Shown here: piece after piece, positions 6,438 to 15,495 of the stretch
How positions within the stretch are numbered: the first letter of the stretch is position 1
Layout of the letters: the number at the start of each line of letters is the position of its first letter
Assembly (NCBI GenBank): GCA_934481375.1
Contig: CAKSPN010000017.1
Coordinates: forward strand, 1 to 18,390
DNA from: an uncultured Clostridia bacterium
Lineage (GTDB): Bacteria > Bacillota > Clostridia > UBA1381
Reading direction: 5' to 3'
Length of the DNA: 18,390 nt
Translations under genes and position numbers: made by a program
Notes under the pieces: generated by a model
Seen by the model: the letters and a program-made list of their open reading frames with translations, nothing else
Databases searched by the model: none
Told to the model about the DNA's origin: nothing

Positions 6438-8720
6438 ATGGATATAAGAATAATATCGGCGGCGTTTATTATCGGTATTTTTGTATCCGATTTTTTCGGG
6501 GTTATAAATATGTTGCTGTTTGCAGGCTCGGCGGCGGTTATACTTTTTATAAGAGCAATCTTTAAAAAGAAGATACCGCTTATGCTTATGCTCGCCGTAT
6601 TATCCTTCGTTCTGGGCGGAGCCGCATACAAATCTGCGGCTCTTACCGAATTTGACGATACGGGAAAATTTCTCGGACGGGAAACGGTCATTGAGGGATA
6701 CATATGCGATATACCTTACAAGCAGTACGATATGATGAAATACACAATAAACGCCACGGAAATTAATAACGAAAAAGTAAATGAGAAAATAATCGTTTCG
6801 GCAAAGGAAAGCTATAAATTCGGCGACTCGGTTTTGCTTTACGGAACACTGAAGCCGTTAAAGGAGCAGATGAACGAGGGCGGATACAATGCCGTTACCT
6901 ATTATAAAGCAAAAGGAATAACGGCACGTATAACCGCAAAAATTTCTCAGACTTATGCGGACGGCAAAAAGCATTTTTCCGCCGCATATCTTGCAAATTC
7001 GGCAAGAAACAAGGTATCGCAGCTTATAGACACATATTATTCGGGCGACAGAGCGGCAACGCTCAAGGCGGTGCTTGCCGGAAATTTTCATTTTCTTTCC
7101 GAGGAAACAAGCAGTCTGCTCACGAGAACGTCCGCAAGGAGCCTGTTTTACCCGGCGTATGTGCATATAATGCTTATAAATATTTTTGTCGGGGCGTTCT
7201 CATCAATAGTGAAAAAGAGCAAACGTGATATTTTCACAGCCGTACTTTTTGTTTTATATGCGCTTATAAATACAGACCACCCGTCGTTTTTGAGAGGATT
7301 TCTGTTCGGGGCGGCGGCGCTCGGCTCGGAGCGGATATTCAAAAGGGTATATTATCCGAGCGTGTTTGCGGCGGCAATTCTCGTTACTGCGGCATTAAAT
7401 CCGATGCTTGTGTTCAATTCGGGATACGTTATGTCGGTTTCGGGAGCGGCGCTGGTCAAAGCGCTTTACGCTCCGGCGGCAAAGCTGCTTAAAATACAAA
7501 CATTGCCGAAAAGAATAATTGTAATGCAGATTATATGCACGATAGGGCTTTTGCCGCTGTCGGCGTATTATTTCAACAGCGTTTCGCCGTATTCGGTATT
7601 CGCATCGCTGATTATTCTGCCGGCTGTTGCGGCGGTTCTTGCGGTTTCGCCGATTTTTCTGGGGCTTTTGGCTCTTACGGGAAAGGCGTATGCCGCAGGG
7701 CATATTATGAGCGCACTGACAAGCGTACTGATGCTTGTCCCCAAAATAATAGATAAGCTCCCGTGTTCGAGGGTGTTTATAAAAACTCCGTCCTCAGCGG
7801 CTTTGGCGGCTTTCATATTTGCAACGGCGGCTTTGGCGTATAAATTGCACGGCAGAGAAAAGCCTTATCGGATATTCCTGTCGGCGACGGCGGTATTTAC
7901 GGCAATATGCGCCGTAAGCTTTGTTTTGAAACGTGATACGGCGGAAGTCGATTTTGTGAATGTCGGACAGGGCGACGCCGCAGTTATACACACCTTTATG
8001 GGTGCAAATGTCCTCATAGACGGAGGAGGAAGTGCGGAATATTCCGAATATAACATAGGAGAGAAAGTCTTTGTTCCGTACCTGACCGCCATAGGAGCGT
8101 CAAAGATAGACGCGGCGTTTTTGACGCACTATCATAAAGACCACGCACAGGGCATAGCCGCAGCTGTGGAAAATTTAGAAGTTAAAAATCTGTTTCTTCC
8201 CTCGTCTCTCTCCGAAAGCGAGGTGCGTGAGGAATTGGAACGGCTTGCGGACGAAAACAATACCGACATATATTATATAGAAGAAAATACGAAAATAACG
8301 TTCGGCGACGGACTTACTTTTGATATAACCGTCCCCGATACGGAAACGCAGATGAGCAAGGACGAAAACGATACGTCGCTTCTCATAAACGTTTCGTACG
8401 GGGAGTTCAACTGCCTTTTTACGGGCGATATGACAAAAACAGCGGAGAAAAATCTTGTCCGCAAAAATAAGGTCCCTCGGGCGGAGGTGTTAAAGGTTTC
8501 GCACCACGGGTCAAAGCGGTCTACCTGTGAGGAGTTTTACGAACGGGTGTCGCCGGAATACTCCGTAATAAGCGTGGGTGAGGATAACACCTACGGACAT
8601 CCGAACCAAGAAACGCTTGACAGGATAAGTAATTCGCAGGTACTGCGCACCGATATAAACGGTGATATAAGGATAATATCGGATAAAAAAGGAAACATAA
8701 AAACACATACTTTCAAGTAG
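6438..8720 (+). CDS. comEC: ComEC/Rec2-family DNA uptake channel and nuclease-like protein
   Basis: The 760-residue membrane protein has the full ComEC order: N-terminal helices (about 1-68), an extracellular OB-like region (about 80-170), a multi-helix competence domain (about 225-495), and a C-terminal metallo-beta-lactamase domain. The latter shows VGQGD (509-513), the metal motif HYHKDH (564-569), TGD (662-664), SHHGS (688-692) and GHP (720-722), so the nuclease-type metal site looks intact. ComEC translocates single-stranded DNA across the membrane during transformation. The start of the competence domain is unusual: where most members have an SGLH-type motif after the first helix, this protein reads SARSLFYPAYVHIM (232-245). 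The ATG follows GGAG by ten bases. It is the first gene of the run and is followed nine bases later by holA. No comEA is in the window. Confidence 0.93.
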   Translation: MDIRIISAAFIIGIFVSDFFGVINMLLFAGSAAVILFIRAIFKKKIPLMLMLAVLSFVLGGAAYKSAALTEFDDTGKFLGRETVIEGYICDIPYKQYDMMKYTINATEINNEKVNEKIIVSAKESYKFGDSVLLYGTLKPLKEQMNEGGYNAVTYYKAKGITARITAKISQTYADGKKHFSAAYLANSARNKVSQLIDTYYSGDRAATLKAVLAGNFHFLSEETSSLLTRTSARSLFYPAYVHIMLINIFVGAFSSIVKKSKRDIFTAVLFVLYALINTDHPSFLRGFLFGAAALGSERIFKRVYYPSVFAAAILVTAALNPMLVFNSGYVMSVSGAALVKALYAPAAKLLKIQTLPKRIIVMQIICTIGLLPLSAYYFNSVSPYSVFASLIILPAVAAVLAVSPIFLGLLALTGKAYAAGHIMSALTSVLMLVPKIIDKLPCSRVFIKTPSSAALAAFIFATAALAYKLHGREKPYRIFLSATAVFTAICAVSFVLKRDTAEVDFVNVGQGDAAVIHTFMGANVLIDGGGSAEYSEYNIGEKVFVPYLTAIGASKIDAAFLTHYHKDHAQGIAAAVENLEVKNLFLPSSLSESEVREELERLADENNTDIYYIEENTKITFGDGLTFDITVPDTETQMSKDENDTSLLINVSYGEFNCLFTGDMTKTAEKNLVRKNKVPRAEVLKVSHHGSKRSTCEEFYERVSPEYSVISVGEDNTYGHPNQETLDRISNSQVLRTDINGDIRIISDKKGNIKTHTFK

Positions 8721-8729
8721 GTAAACGAT

Positions 8730-9749
8730 ATGGCGTATAAGAAAAAAACAAACGACGCACTGTTAAAGCTGAAAAGTGCGGTCAAAGACGGCAGGCTTGA
8801 GCCGATGTATTTGTTTTTCGGCGAGGAGGACTATTTAAAGGAACTTTATGTCGAAAAAATAAAAGCGCTCATGCCCGACGGCGGATTTCCCGATTTTAAC
8901 CGTCTGGAATTTGAGGGAAAGGACAATCCGCTTTCGGCGTATGATGACGCATGGGAAAGCTTTCCGATGATGACGGATAAAAAGCTTATAATAATAAAAG
9001 ACAGCGAGATTTTTAACCGTCCGAATGAGGAAACGAAAAACTTCTGGCAAAACAAATTCAAGCACGTAAGCGATGACACTGTAGTTGTGTTTTGCGAAAC
9101 GAAAGTGGACAAGCGCTCGGTTACGTACAAAGCGTTTGCAAAAAGCGGCAAGGTGGTGGAATTTGCATTCCAAAGCGACGCCGACCTTACCACATGGGTA
9201 AACAAGCAGGCGCTCAATGCGAAAATAAAAATCTCCAAGGATACGGCGGCGTATTTTGTCAATGTGTGCGACAAGGGCATAAACAGCCTGAAAAACGAGC
9301 TTGACAAGCTTTTTGCATACTGTGACGGGGAGATAACGAAAAGCGATATAGACAAAGTTGTGTCAAAATCTCTCGAGGTACAGGTTTTCGACCTGACGGA
9401 CGCCATTATGGCGGGTGACGCCGCAAAGGCAATGGAGGTTGCCGGAAGTATAAGAACATCAAACCAAAGCGCTATGGGTATGCTTTATCTTGTAAATTCG
9501 TCGGCGGAAAAACTGCTTTTGGCAAAAACCATGAGCGGCAAAAGCGTGGGCGAGATTGCTTCGGCAATGGGTACTGCGCCGTTTATAGCCGGCAAATACG
9601 CCGACAGCGCAAAGGGATTTTCGGAGGAGGCGCTTGTGCGAATGGTAAAGCGTGTTCCCGAAATAGATTATGAAATAAAACTCGGAAAAGCAGATATGCG
9701 CACCGCCGTTGAGCAGTATATAGCGGAGTGCATACATTACAGAAAATAA
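8730..9749 (+). CDS. holA: DNA polymerase III subunit delta
   Basis: The 339-residue protein matches HolA in length and layout. An N-terminal AAA+-like fold opens with YLFFGEEDYLKELYVEKI (27-44), the family signature where a degenerate P-loop would sit. The middle includes DLTTWVNKQ and the helical segment LKNELDKLFAYCDG (187-200). A collar domain begins near VFDLTDAIMAGD (219-230) and ends with DMRTAVEQYIAE. Delta opens the beta sliding clamp within the clamp loader. It lies nine bases after comEC, a pairing common in Firmicutes. The gene normally has one copy and is essential, so this operon must be expressed during growth. The ribosome binding site (TAGGT) is weak, suggesting some translational coupling to comEC. 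Confidence 0.95.
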   Translation: MAYKKKTNDALLKLKSAVKDGRLEPMYLFFGEEDYLKELYVEKIKALMPDGGFPDFNRLEFEGKDNPLSAYDDAWESFPMMTDKKLIIIKDSEIFNRPNEETKNFWQNKFKHVSDDTVVVFCETKVDKRSVTYKAFAKSGKVVEFAFQSDADLTTWVNKQALNAKIKISKDTAAYFVNVCDKGINSLKNELDKLFAYCDGEITKSDIDKVVSKSLEVQVFDLTDAIMAGDAAKAMEVAGSIRTSNQSAMGMLYLVNSSAEKLLLAKTMSGKSVGEIASAMGTAPFIAGKYADSAKGFSEEALVRMVKRVPEIDYEIKLGKADMRTAVEQYIAECIHYRK

Positions 9750-9759
9750 AGGAGTGAAT

Positions 9760-11988
9760 GTGTTGGAAAAGGGTACAAACATTCTTCTTTCGCTGATGCA
9801 GCTTAATATTGGCGGTGCGGAAACGCACGTTGTAGAGCTTGCAAAGGAATTGAAGCGCAGAGGATATAATCCGATAGTGACGTCAAACGGCGGAGTGTAC
9901 ACAAAGGAACTTGAGGCGGCGGGCATAAAGCATTATGCCGTGCCTTTGCAGAACAAAAATCCTCTTAATGTTATAAAAGCCAAGCGTATGCTTGAAAAAA
10001 TAATTAAGGACGAAAAAATAGATATAGTACATTCCCATGCGAGAATACCGTCATTCATACTGGGACGTCTGCACAAAAAGATGAAATTTCCGTTCGTCAC
10101 AACGGCGCATTGGGTTTTCACCACCAAGTACGGCTTAAAATATATAACCGACTGGGGCGAGAAATGCGTTGCCGTGTCGGAGGATATAAAGACGTATCTT
10201 ATGGATAATTACAAAATCCCCTCGGGCGACATACAAGTGACGATAAACGGTATTGATACGGAAAAATTCTCGCCCGATACGGACTGCTCCGATATACGTG
10301 CGGAGTTCGGGATCGGCGAAGGCGATTTCGTAATATCGTACGTAAGCCGAATGGACGAGTCCCGAAGCCTTGCGGCAAAACAGCTTATAGACGCCGTTCT
10401 CAAGCTGATTACCGATATACCTAATTTAAAGGTAATCATTGTCGGCGACGGCGATGATTTTGAAACGGTGAAAGCAAAGACCGAGAGCGTAAACAAGTCA
10501 GCCGGGCGCAAAGTCATAAGCCTTGCCGGAGCAAGAACGGATATAAACAAATTCGCCGGTGTGTGCGATTTGTTCGTGGGCGTAAGCCGTGCGGCGCTTG
10601 AGGCAATGGCGGCGGAAAAGGCGGTCATAATCGCAGGTAACGAGGGCTATATAGGCTTGTTTGACGAAAGCGTGCTGGGAGTCGGCATAGACACAAACTT
10701 CTGCTGCCGTGGCTGTCGTGAGTCGAGTACGGAGCTTATATATAAGGATATTTTAAAGTTTGTGCATATGAGCGCAGAGGAGCAAAAACACCTCGGCGAA
10801 TACGGACGTGAGCTTATAAAGCGCGATTACTCCGTTGCACGAATGGCGCAGGACAGCATAAGGGTTTATGACTGGGCGCTTGCAAAGAAAAAGGAAATAC
10901 TTATTTCGGGGTACTACGGCTTTAAAAACAGCGGTGACGATGCTCTTTTAAAAGCGATAATCAAGGACTTGAAAACGCATAAGGAAAGTCCCAATATAGT
11001 TGTTTTGAGCGCAAATCCCAAGGAAACCGAAAAGCTTTACCGTGTAAAGGCGATAAACCGCCTTAATCTTTTGAAGATTTCAAAGCATATGAAGAATGCG
11101 GAAATGCTCATTTCGGGCGGCGGTACGCTTATACAGGACGGCACAAGCACAAAATCGCTTTTGTACTACCTTGCGATAATAAAAATGGCGCTTAACCGCA
11201 ATATGAAAGTAATGCTCTACTCAAACGGCGTGGGACCGCTTAAGCGTGAATTTAATATAGATATAACCCGAAAGCTTTTGAACCGGGTAAATCTTATCAC
11301 ACTGCGTGATAAGGACTCGGAGGAAACACTCCGAAAAATAGGCATAACCGAGCCTGAAATAATCGTAACGGCAGACCCAGTATTCGGACTCGACTGCGCC
11401 GATGAAGAAAGCGGACGTGCGCTTTTGAAAGCCGCAGGCGTTCCCGACGGAGTGCGTGTTCTTGGCGTGTCGGTAAGAAAATGGTCGGATAACTGCCGTG
11501 GCTTTGAGGAGGCAATTGCAAAGGCGTGTGACAGCATTTGCGAAAAATACGGGTTTTATACCGTGTTTATCCCCATGCAGCGTGAAAAGGATACTCCGAT
11601 TTCCGAAAGCATAATGCGCAGAATGAAATCGAAAGCGTCCGTTATCGGCGGACGGTGCAGTGTGGAGGAAATGACAAGCATCTTTAAAAATCTTGACCTT
11701 TGCATAGGAATGAGACTGCACAGCCTTATCTACAGCGCCGCCGAGGGCGTTCCGCTGATAGGACTTGCGTATGACCCGAAGATAGTAAGCTTTATGGAGT
11801 ATACGCATCAGAATTTGTATCTTGATGTGCGAAAGCTTGATGCGGAAAAGCTTATTGCAATGGCGGATAAATGTGTAACCGATTATGACAGCATAAAGGA
11901 CGAGCTTAAAGACTACTGCAAGCACTTAAAGGAGCTTTCGGAGAAGAACGGCTCGCTTGCGATTGAACTGTACGAGCAATCGGTGTGA
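9760..11988 (+). CDS. csaB: GT4 glycosyltransferase-CsaB pyruvyl transferase fusion
   Basis: This is a two-enzyme fusion of about 742 residues. The first half (about 1-370) is a GT-B glycosyltransferase with NIGGAETHVVELA near the N-terminus, VSEDIKTYL and NGIDTEKFSP mid-domain, and LEAMAAEKAVI in the donor site; the usual first Glu of the GT4 EX7E motif is absent, leaving the SRAALEAMA form. The second half (about 378-742) is CsaB-like, with GYYGFKNSGDDALLKAI, SGGGTLIQDGTS and GMRLHSLIYSAAEGVP. CsaB adds ketal pyruvate from PEP to a wall-linked polysaccharide, needed for anchoring SLH-domain proteins. AAAGGAG overlaps the frame's first GTG (9754), so GTG 9760 or TTG 9763 is the likelier start. 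It lies about ten bases after holA. The fusion suggests sugar addition and pyruvylation of the same lipid-linked repeat. Confidence 0.88.
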   Translation: MLEKGTNILLSLMQLNIGGAETHVVELAKELKRRGYNPIVTSNGGVYTKELEAAGIKHYAVPLQNKNPLNVIKAKRMLEKIIKDEKIDIVHSHARIPSFILGRLHKKMKFPFVTTAHWVFTTKYGLKYITDWGEKCVAVSEDIKTYLMDNYKIPSGDIQVTINGIDTEKFSPDTDCSDIRAEFGIGEGDFVISYVSRMDESRSLAAKQLIDAVLKLITDIPNLKVIIVGDGDDFETVKAKTESVNKSAGRKVISLAGARTDINKFAGVCDLFVGVSRAALEAMAAEKAVIIAGNEGYIGLFDESVLGVGIDTNFCCRGCRESSTELIYKDILKFVHMSAEEQKHLGEYGRELIKRDYSVARMAQDSIRVYDWALAKKKEILISGYYGFKNSGDDALLKAIIKDLKTHKESPNIVVLSANPKETEKLYRVKAINRLNLLKISKHMKNAEMLISGGGTLIQDGTSTKSLLYYLAIIKMALNRNMKVMLYSNGVGPLKREFNIDITRKLLNRVNLITLRDKDSEETLRKIGITEPEIIVTADPVFGLDCADEESGRALLKAAGVPDGVRVLGVSVRKWSDNCRGFEEAIAKACDSICEKYGFYTVFIPMQREKDTPISESIMRRMKSKASVIGGRCSVEEMTSIFKNLDLCIGMRLHSLIYSAAEGVPLIGLAYDPKIVSFMEYTHQNLYLDVRKLDAEKLIAMADKCVTDYDSIKDELKDYCKHLKELSEKNGSLAIELYEQSV

Positions 11989-12001
11989 GGAGGATAATTT
12001 T

Positions 12002-13546
12002 TTGAATAAGGAAACCACAGGAAAGAGAATGCTTCTCACGGCAGGCTTTATGGCGGCGGCAACGCTTGCCGCAAAGGTGCTGGGACTTGTCAGGGATTCT
12101 CTTATCGCCGCCTTTTTCGCCACGGGTATGCAGGCGGACGCATTTATGGCGGCGTCAAAACTGCCGACAACGCTTTTCGATATGGTGGTCGGCGGTGTTA
12201 TAAGCGCAACGTTTATCCCTGTTTTTAATGATGTTATAACAAAAGAGGATAAGGACAGCGCAGTAAAATTTGCAAACAAGTTTGTAACAATGATACTTAT
12301 GATAACGGTCATAATCTCGCTTTTCGGCATAATATTTGCCGATCCGCTCGTGAATATGATCGCACCCAACTATACCGGCGACAAGCACGCCCTTACGGTA
12401 CAGCTTACGTCAATAATGTTCCCGATGATAATATTTACGGGACTGGCATTTTCGTTTGTGGGACTTTTGCAGTCGTTCGGTGAATATAACATACCGTCGA
12501 TTATAAGTCTTGTTTCAAACCTTGCGATAATAATTTATTTCGTCCTGTTCGGCAAAAAATTCGGCGTAACGGGACTTGCGGTCACAATGGTAATTGCGTG
12601 GTCGCTCCAGGTGGCGGTGCAGATACCGTCGCTTGTGAAATTCAAGTATAGGTATAAACCCGATTTCAGACTTCGGGATAAGCATATAAAGCAAGCGCTT
12701 CTGCTTGCAGGACCTATGCTTATAAGCACATGGGTACAGCCGTTGTATACGATAATAAATTCAAGGCTTGCCTCGGGGATTGACGGCGCATATTCCGCAC
12801 TGGAATACGCAAACAGACTGTATATAATAGTAACGGGAGTGTTCTCGTTCGTTGTAACTAATCTGATATTCCCAAAGCTTTCAAAGGCGAACGCCTCGGA
12901 GGACAAAGAGGAGGCGCACACGCTTGTAATGACGTCAATAAAGGGCATAGCGCTTATCATACTGCCGCTTATGGCAGGGTTTATGATACTCTCGCGCCCC
13001 GTAACAAGTATAATTTACGAGCACGGCAAATTTACGGCGGAGCAGGCGGCGGCAGTATCGGGGGCGCTCAGCTGTTACTCGGTGGGAATGTTCGGACTTG
13101 CGGTAAACGAGATTTTATCGAAAACGTTTTTCTCCATGCAGGACAGCCGCACGCCGATGATAAATTCGATAATCAGTATGGTGTTTAATATTGTGCTTGC
13201 ATACGTGCTGTTCAACTTTCTGCACATTAACGGACTTGCGCTTGCGGCGGCAGGCGGAAGCATATGCAACGCCGTTTTAAACGGCGTATGCCTTGCAAAA
13301 AAATATCCCGATATGATGCGCAAAAGCGATTTTTCGGGCATTTTCAAGATTGTGCTTGCGGCGCTTGTAATGGCGGCGGCGGTGTTTGCGCTGTACAGGC
13401 TTTTAAGTCCCGTACTTACGGGATTTATCGGAAACATTGCCCTGTGCGCTGTCTGCGGTGCGTCGGGAGTGATAATCTACGGCATAATGGTGTTGGTGCT
13501 GAGAGTAGAGGAGATACAAAAAATCATTCACAAAAACAGAACGTGA
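12002..13546 (+). CDS. murJ: MurJ-type (MVF/MviN) lipid flippase
   Basis: The 514-residue multi-helix protein belongs to the MOP/MVF family. Typical MurJ features are AAKVLGLVRDSLIAAFFATG near the N-terminus, ADAFMAASKLP, GVISATFIPVFND, a mid-protein segment ALEYANRLYIIVTGVF, and IYEHGKFTAEQA followed by SKTFFSMQDSRTPM. Members flip lipid-linked precursors across the membrane: lipid II for MurJ, or polymer repeats in dedicated systems. TTG at 12002 is the likely start, with GAGGAGG nine bases upstream overlapping the csaB stop; an upstream in-frame start would lie inside csaB without its own site. Between a pyruvyl transferase and a polymerase/ligase, it may be a second MurJ devoted to the polymer rather than the housekeeping lipid II flippase. 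The window cannot decide this. Confidence 0.9.
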   Translation: MNKETTGKRMLLTAGFMAAATLAAKVLGLVRDSLIAAFFATGMQADAFMAASKLPTTLFDMVVGGVISATFIPVFNDVITKEDKDSAVKFANKFVTMILMITVIISLFGIIFADPLVNMIAPNYTGDKHALTVQLTSIMFPMIIFTGLAFSFVGLLQSFGEYNIPSIISLVSNLAIIIYFVLFGKKFGVTGLAVTMVIAWSLQVAVQIPSLVKFKYRYKPDFRLRDKHIKQALLLAGPMLISTWVQPLYTIINSRLASGIDGAYSALEYANRLYIIVTGVFSFVVTNLIFPKLSKANASEDKEEAHTLVMTSIKGIALIILPLMAGFMILSRPVTSIIYEHGKFTAEQAAAVSGALSCYSVGMFGLAVNEILSKTFFSMQDSRTPMINSIISMVFNIVLAYVLFNFLHINGLALAAAGGSICNAVLNGVCLAKKYPDMMRKSDFSGIFKIVLAALVMAAAVFALYRLLSPVLTGFIGNIALCAVCGASGVIIYGIMVLVLRVEEIQKIIHKNRT

Positions 13547-13583
13547 AAAATACACGGTGTGTCATTTTCACACTATAATATAT

Positions 13584-13599
13584 GCCGCCATAAGGCGGC
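13584..13599 (+). other. GC-rich hairpin before the ligase ribosome binding site
   Basis: GCCGCC (13584-13589) pairs with GGCGGC (13594-13599) around ATAA, directly ahead of the GAAAGGA of the next gene. No T-run follows, so it is not a standard terminator. It may set the mRNA level or translation of the downstream gene, or be chance. Confidence 0.35.
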
Positions 13600-13614
13600 G
13601 GAAAGGATTTTAAA

Positions 13615-15495
13615 ATGAACAGTCTGATTTTAACGGCGCTTGCGTCATTCGGCAGAGCATTTGCAAGATGCTTTAAGGCGAGCGGAATATATGCTGTCAT
13701 CGACAAAATATATACTGCTTTTTCACGTTCGTGGAAAAACAGCCGCATAGTCCGTGCCGTCGGCAGTGACAAGCGCAGCGGTTCGGCGGCAAAAAGCGTT
13801 ACGGGGCGCATACTCCGTCTGCCGTTCACCTTTTTGGAGTTTATCGGCTCAAAAACGGGCGGATTTTTACGCAAACGCATAAAAACGAGCGTAATTTGCC
13901 GTACCGCATATGAGTACACGGAAAACTTCTGTGCAATAAACACACGCTTTTTCGGAATAATGCTTTTGAGTATGTCCGTGGTGTACACTGCGGCGCATAT
14001 GGTTCTAAAGGGCGGAGTGTCAAAAGCGGCGCTTGCGGCGGCGGTTTTCGGAGCGCTGATTTCGCTTGTCGATTATGATTTAATGAGGTTTTTAAACCCG
14101 TCCAAGCTTGCGGAGTTTGTAAAATGCGCAATGGGATTTCGAAAGCTGAAGTTCGATTTCTTTGATGAAAATGCCGTAAAAGGCATACCGAGATTGGTTA
14201 TTGCGGCATTGGTCGGAGCGGTTTCGGCGGCGGTAATGAGCGTCAGTCCGCTTTACGGTGCGGCTATTCCGTTCGGCATATTCGGATTGCTTCTGGTGCT
14301 TTCATACCCCATAACGGGCGTGTTTGCGGCGGTGTTTGCCGCACCGTTCATCCCGACAATGATTCTTGCCGGACTTTGCATATGGACGTTTTTGTCGCTT
14401 GTTCTTCACTCATTTGCCGAGGAGAATTTCAAGTGGCGGTTTGACGGTATGGGCGTGGCAGTGATGCTGTTTTTGGCGGTGCTTTTGGTTTCGTGCCTGT
14501 TCTCGTTTGCGAAAGGTTCAAGCCTTAAAGTATGGCTTATGTACGCCGTTTTTGCAGGATTTTACTTTGTGATTGTAAACACCGTAAAAACAAGGGATCA
14601 GGCGTATGCGCTTTTAAAAATGTTTGCAATTTCGGGCGCACTTGTCGCACTGTACGGAGTTATGCAGTATGTGTTCGGCTGGGCAACGGCGGATACGTGG
14701 ATAGACGAGGAAATGTTTGAAAGCAACGTAACACGAGTGTATTCAACTCTTGCAAACCCGAACGTTCTCGGCGAATATCTGCTTTTGGTAATTCCCGTAA
14801 CGGCAATTTTCGCACTGAAAGACAGGTGGCGGAGAGTGTCAAAATGGGCGTATATCGCAATGTTCCTCGTAACGGTGCTGTGTCTTGTACTTACGCAGTC
14901 ACGCGGCTGCTGGATAGGCTTTATTCTTGCGGCGGCGCTGTTTGTAACGTTCTATGAGGGCAAATGGTGGGCGTTCTTCCCGTTTTTGCTCCTCTTAGCG
15001 CCTATGTTTTTACCGGCGTCGGTAATTGAGAGGTTTGCGAGCGTGGGAAATATGAAAGACAGTTCCACCTCGTACCGTGTGTATATATGGCTCGGAACGA
15101 TAGGTCTTATAAAGAATTTCTGGCTCGGCGGTATCGGAATGGGCGAGGATGCTTTCCACCACGTTTATCCGTTCTTTATGTATAACGCAGTCGTTGCGCC
15201 CCATTCGCACAACACGTTTTTACAGATGATTGTCGAAAGCGGAATAGGCGGTTTGGCGGTGTTTATCGCACTTTCCGTTGTGTTCTTTATGAAAATGCAT
15301 ACACTGCACACAACGGGCGAGAGAAAAAGCCGTATAAGCACGTCGGCGCTTGCGCTCTCGTGCGGAGTAATAGCATTTCTGGCGCAGAGTATGTTTGACT
15401 ATACCTTCTATAATTACCGTGTAATGGCTGTGTTCTTTATGGTGCTTGCGATGGGTATGGCACTCAAATCATCGGTCGGGGAGGAAACGGAATGA
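13615..15495 (+). CDS. O-antigen ligase/polymerase-like (Wzy_C) membrane protein
   Basis: The 626-residue protein is mostly hydrophobic with about a dozen membrane segments. The C-terminal part (about 415-560) fits the Wzy_C/O-antigen ligase domain. LTQSRGCWIGF places Arg430 at a membrane boundary, the large external loop carries PHSHNTFLQMIVESG (529-543), whose His530/His532 are likely catalytic, and the GIGGLAVF helix follows. Such proteins either polymerise undecaprenyl-linked repeats or transfer finished glycans to an acceptor; the two cannot be told apart from sequence. It carries an N-terminal extension of about 110 basic, amphipathic residues before the first clear helix, longer than usual. 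GAAAGGA lies eight to nine bases before the ATG. It ends in a 4-base ATGA overlap with the next glycosyltransferase gene, implying coupled translation. Confidence 0.88.
   Translation: MNSLILTALASFGRAFARCFKASGIYAVIDKIYTAFSRSWKNSRIVRAVGSDKRSGSAAKSVTGRILRLPFTFLEFIGSKTGGFLRKRIKTSVICRTAYEYTENFCAINTRFFGIMLLSMSVVYTAAHMVLKGGVSKAALAAAVFGALISLVDYDLMRFLNPSKLAEFVKCAMGFRKLKFDFFDENAVKGIPRLVIAALVGAVSAAVMSVSPLYGAAIPFGIFGLLLVLSYPITGVFAAVFAAPFIPTMILAGLCIWTFLSLVLHSFAEENFKWRFDGMGVAVMLFLAVLLVSCLFSFAKGSSLKVWLMYAVFAGFYFVIVNTVKTRDQAYALLKMFAISGALVALYGVMQYVFGWATADTWIDEEMFESNVTRVYSTLANPNVLGEYLLLVIPVTAIFALKDRWRRVSKWAYIAMFLVTVLCLVLTQSRGCWIGFILAAALFVTFYEGKWWAFFPFLLLLAPMFLPASVIERFASVGNMKDSSTSYRVYIWLGTIGLIKNFWLGGIGMGEDAFHHVYPFFMYNAVVAPHSHNTFLQMIVESGIGGLAVFIALSVVFFMKMHTLHTTGERKSRISTSALALSCGVIAFLAQSMFDYTFYNYRVMAVFFMVLAMGMALKSSVGEETE

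Noticed and set aside
8846..9406. 186-codon open frame on the minus strand
   Set aside because: It is antisense to holA, which is well supported; the composition is that of a shadow frame.
11221..11925. 234-codon open frame on the minus strand
   Set aside because: It is antisense to the CsaB half of the fusion gene, whose conserved motifs fix the coding strand.
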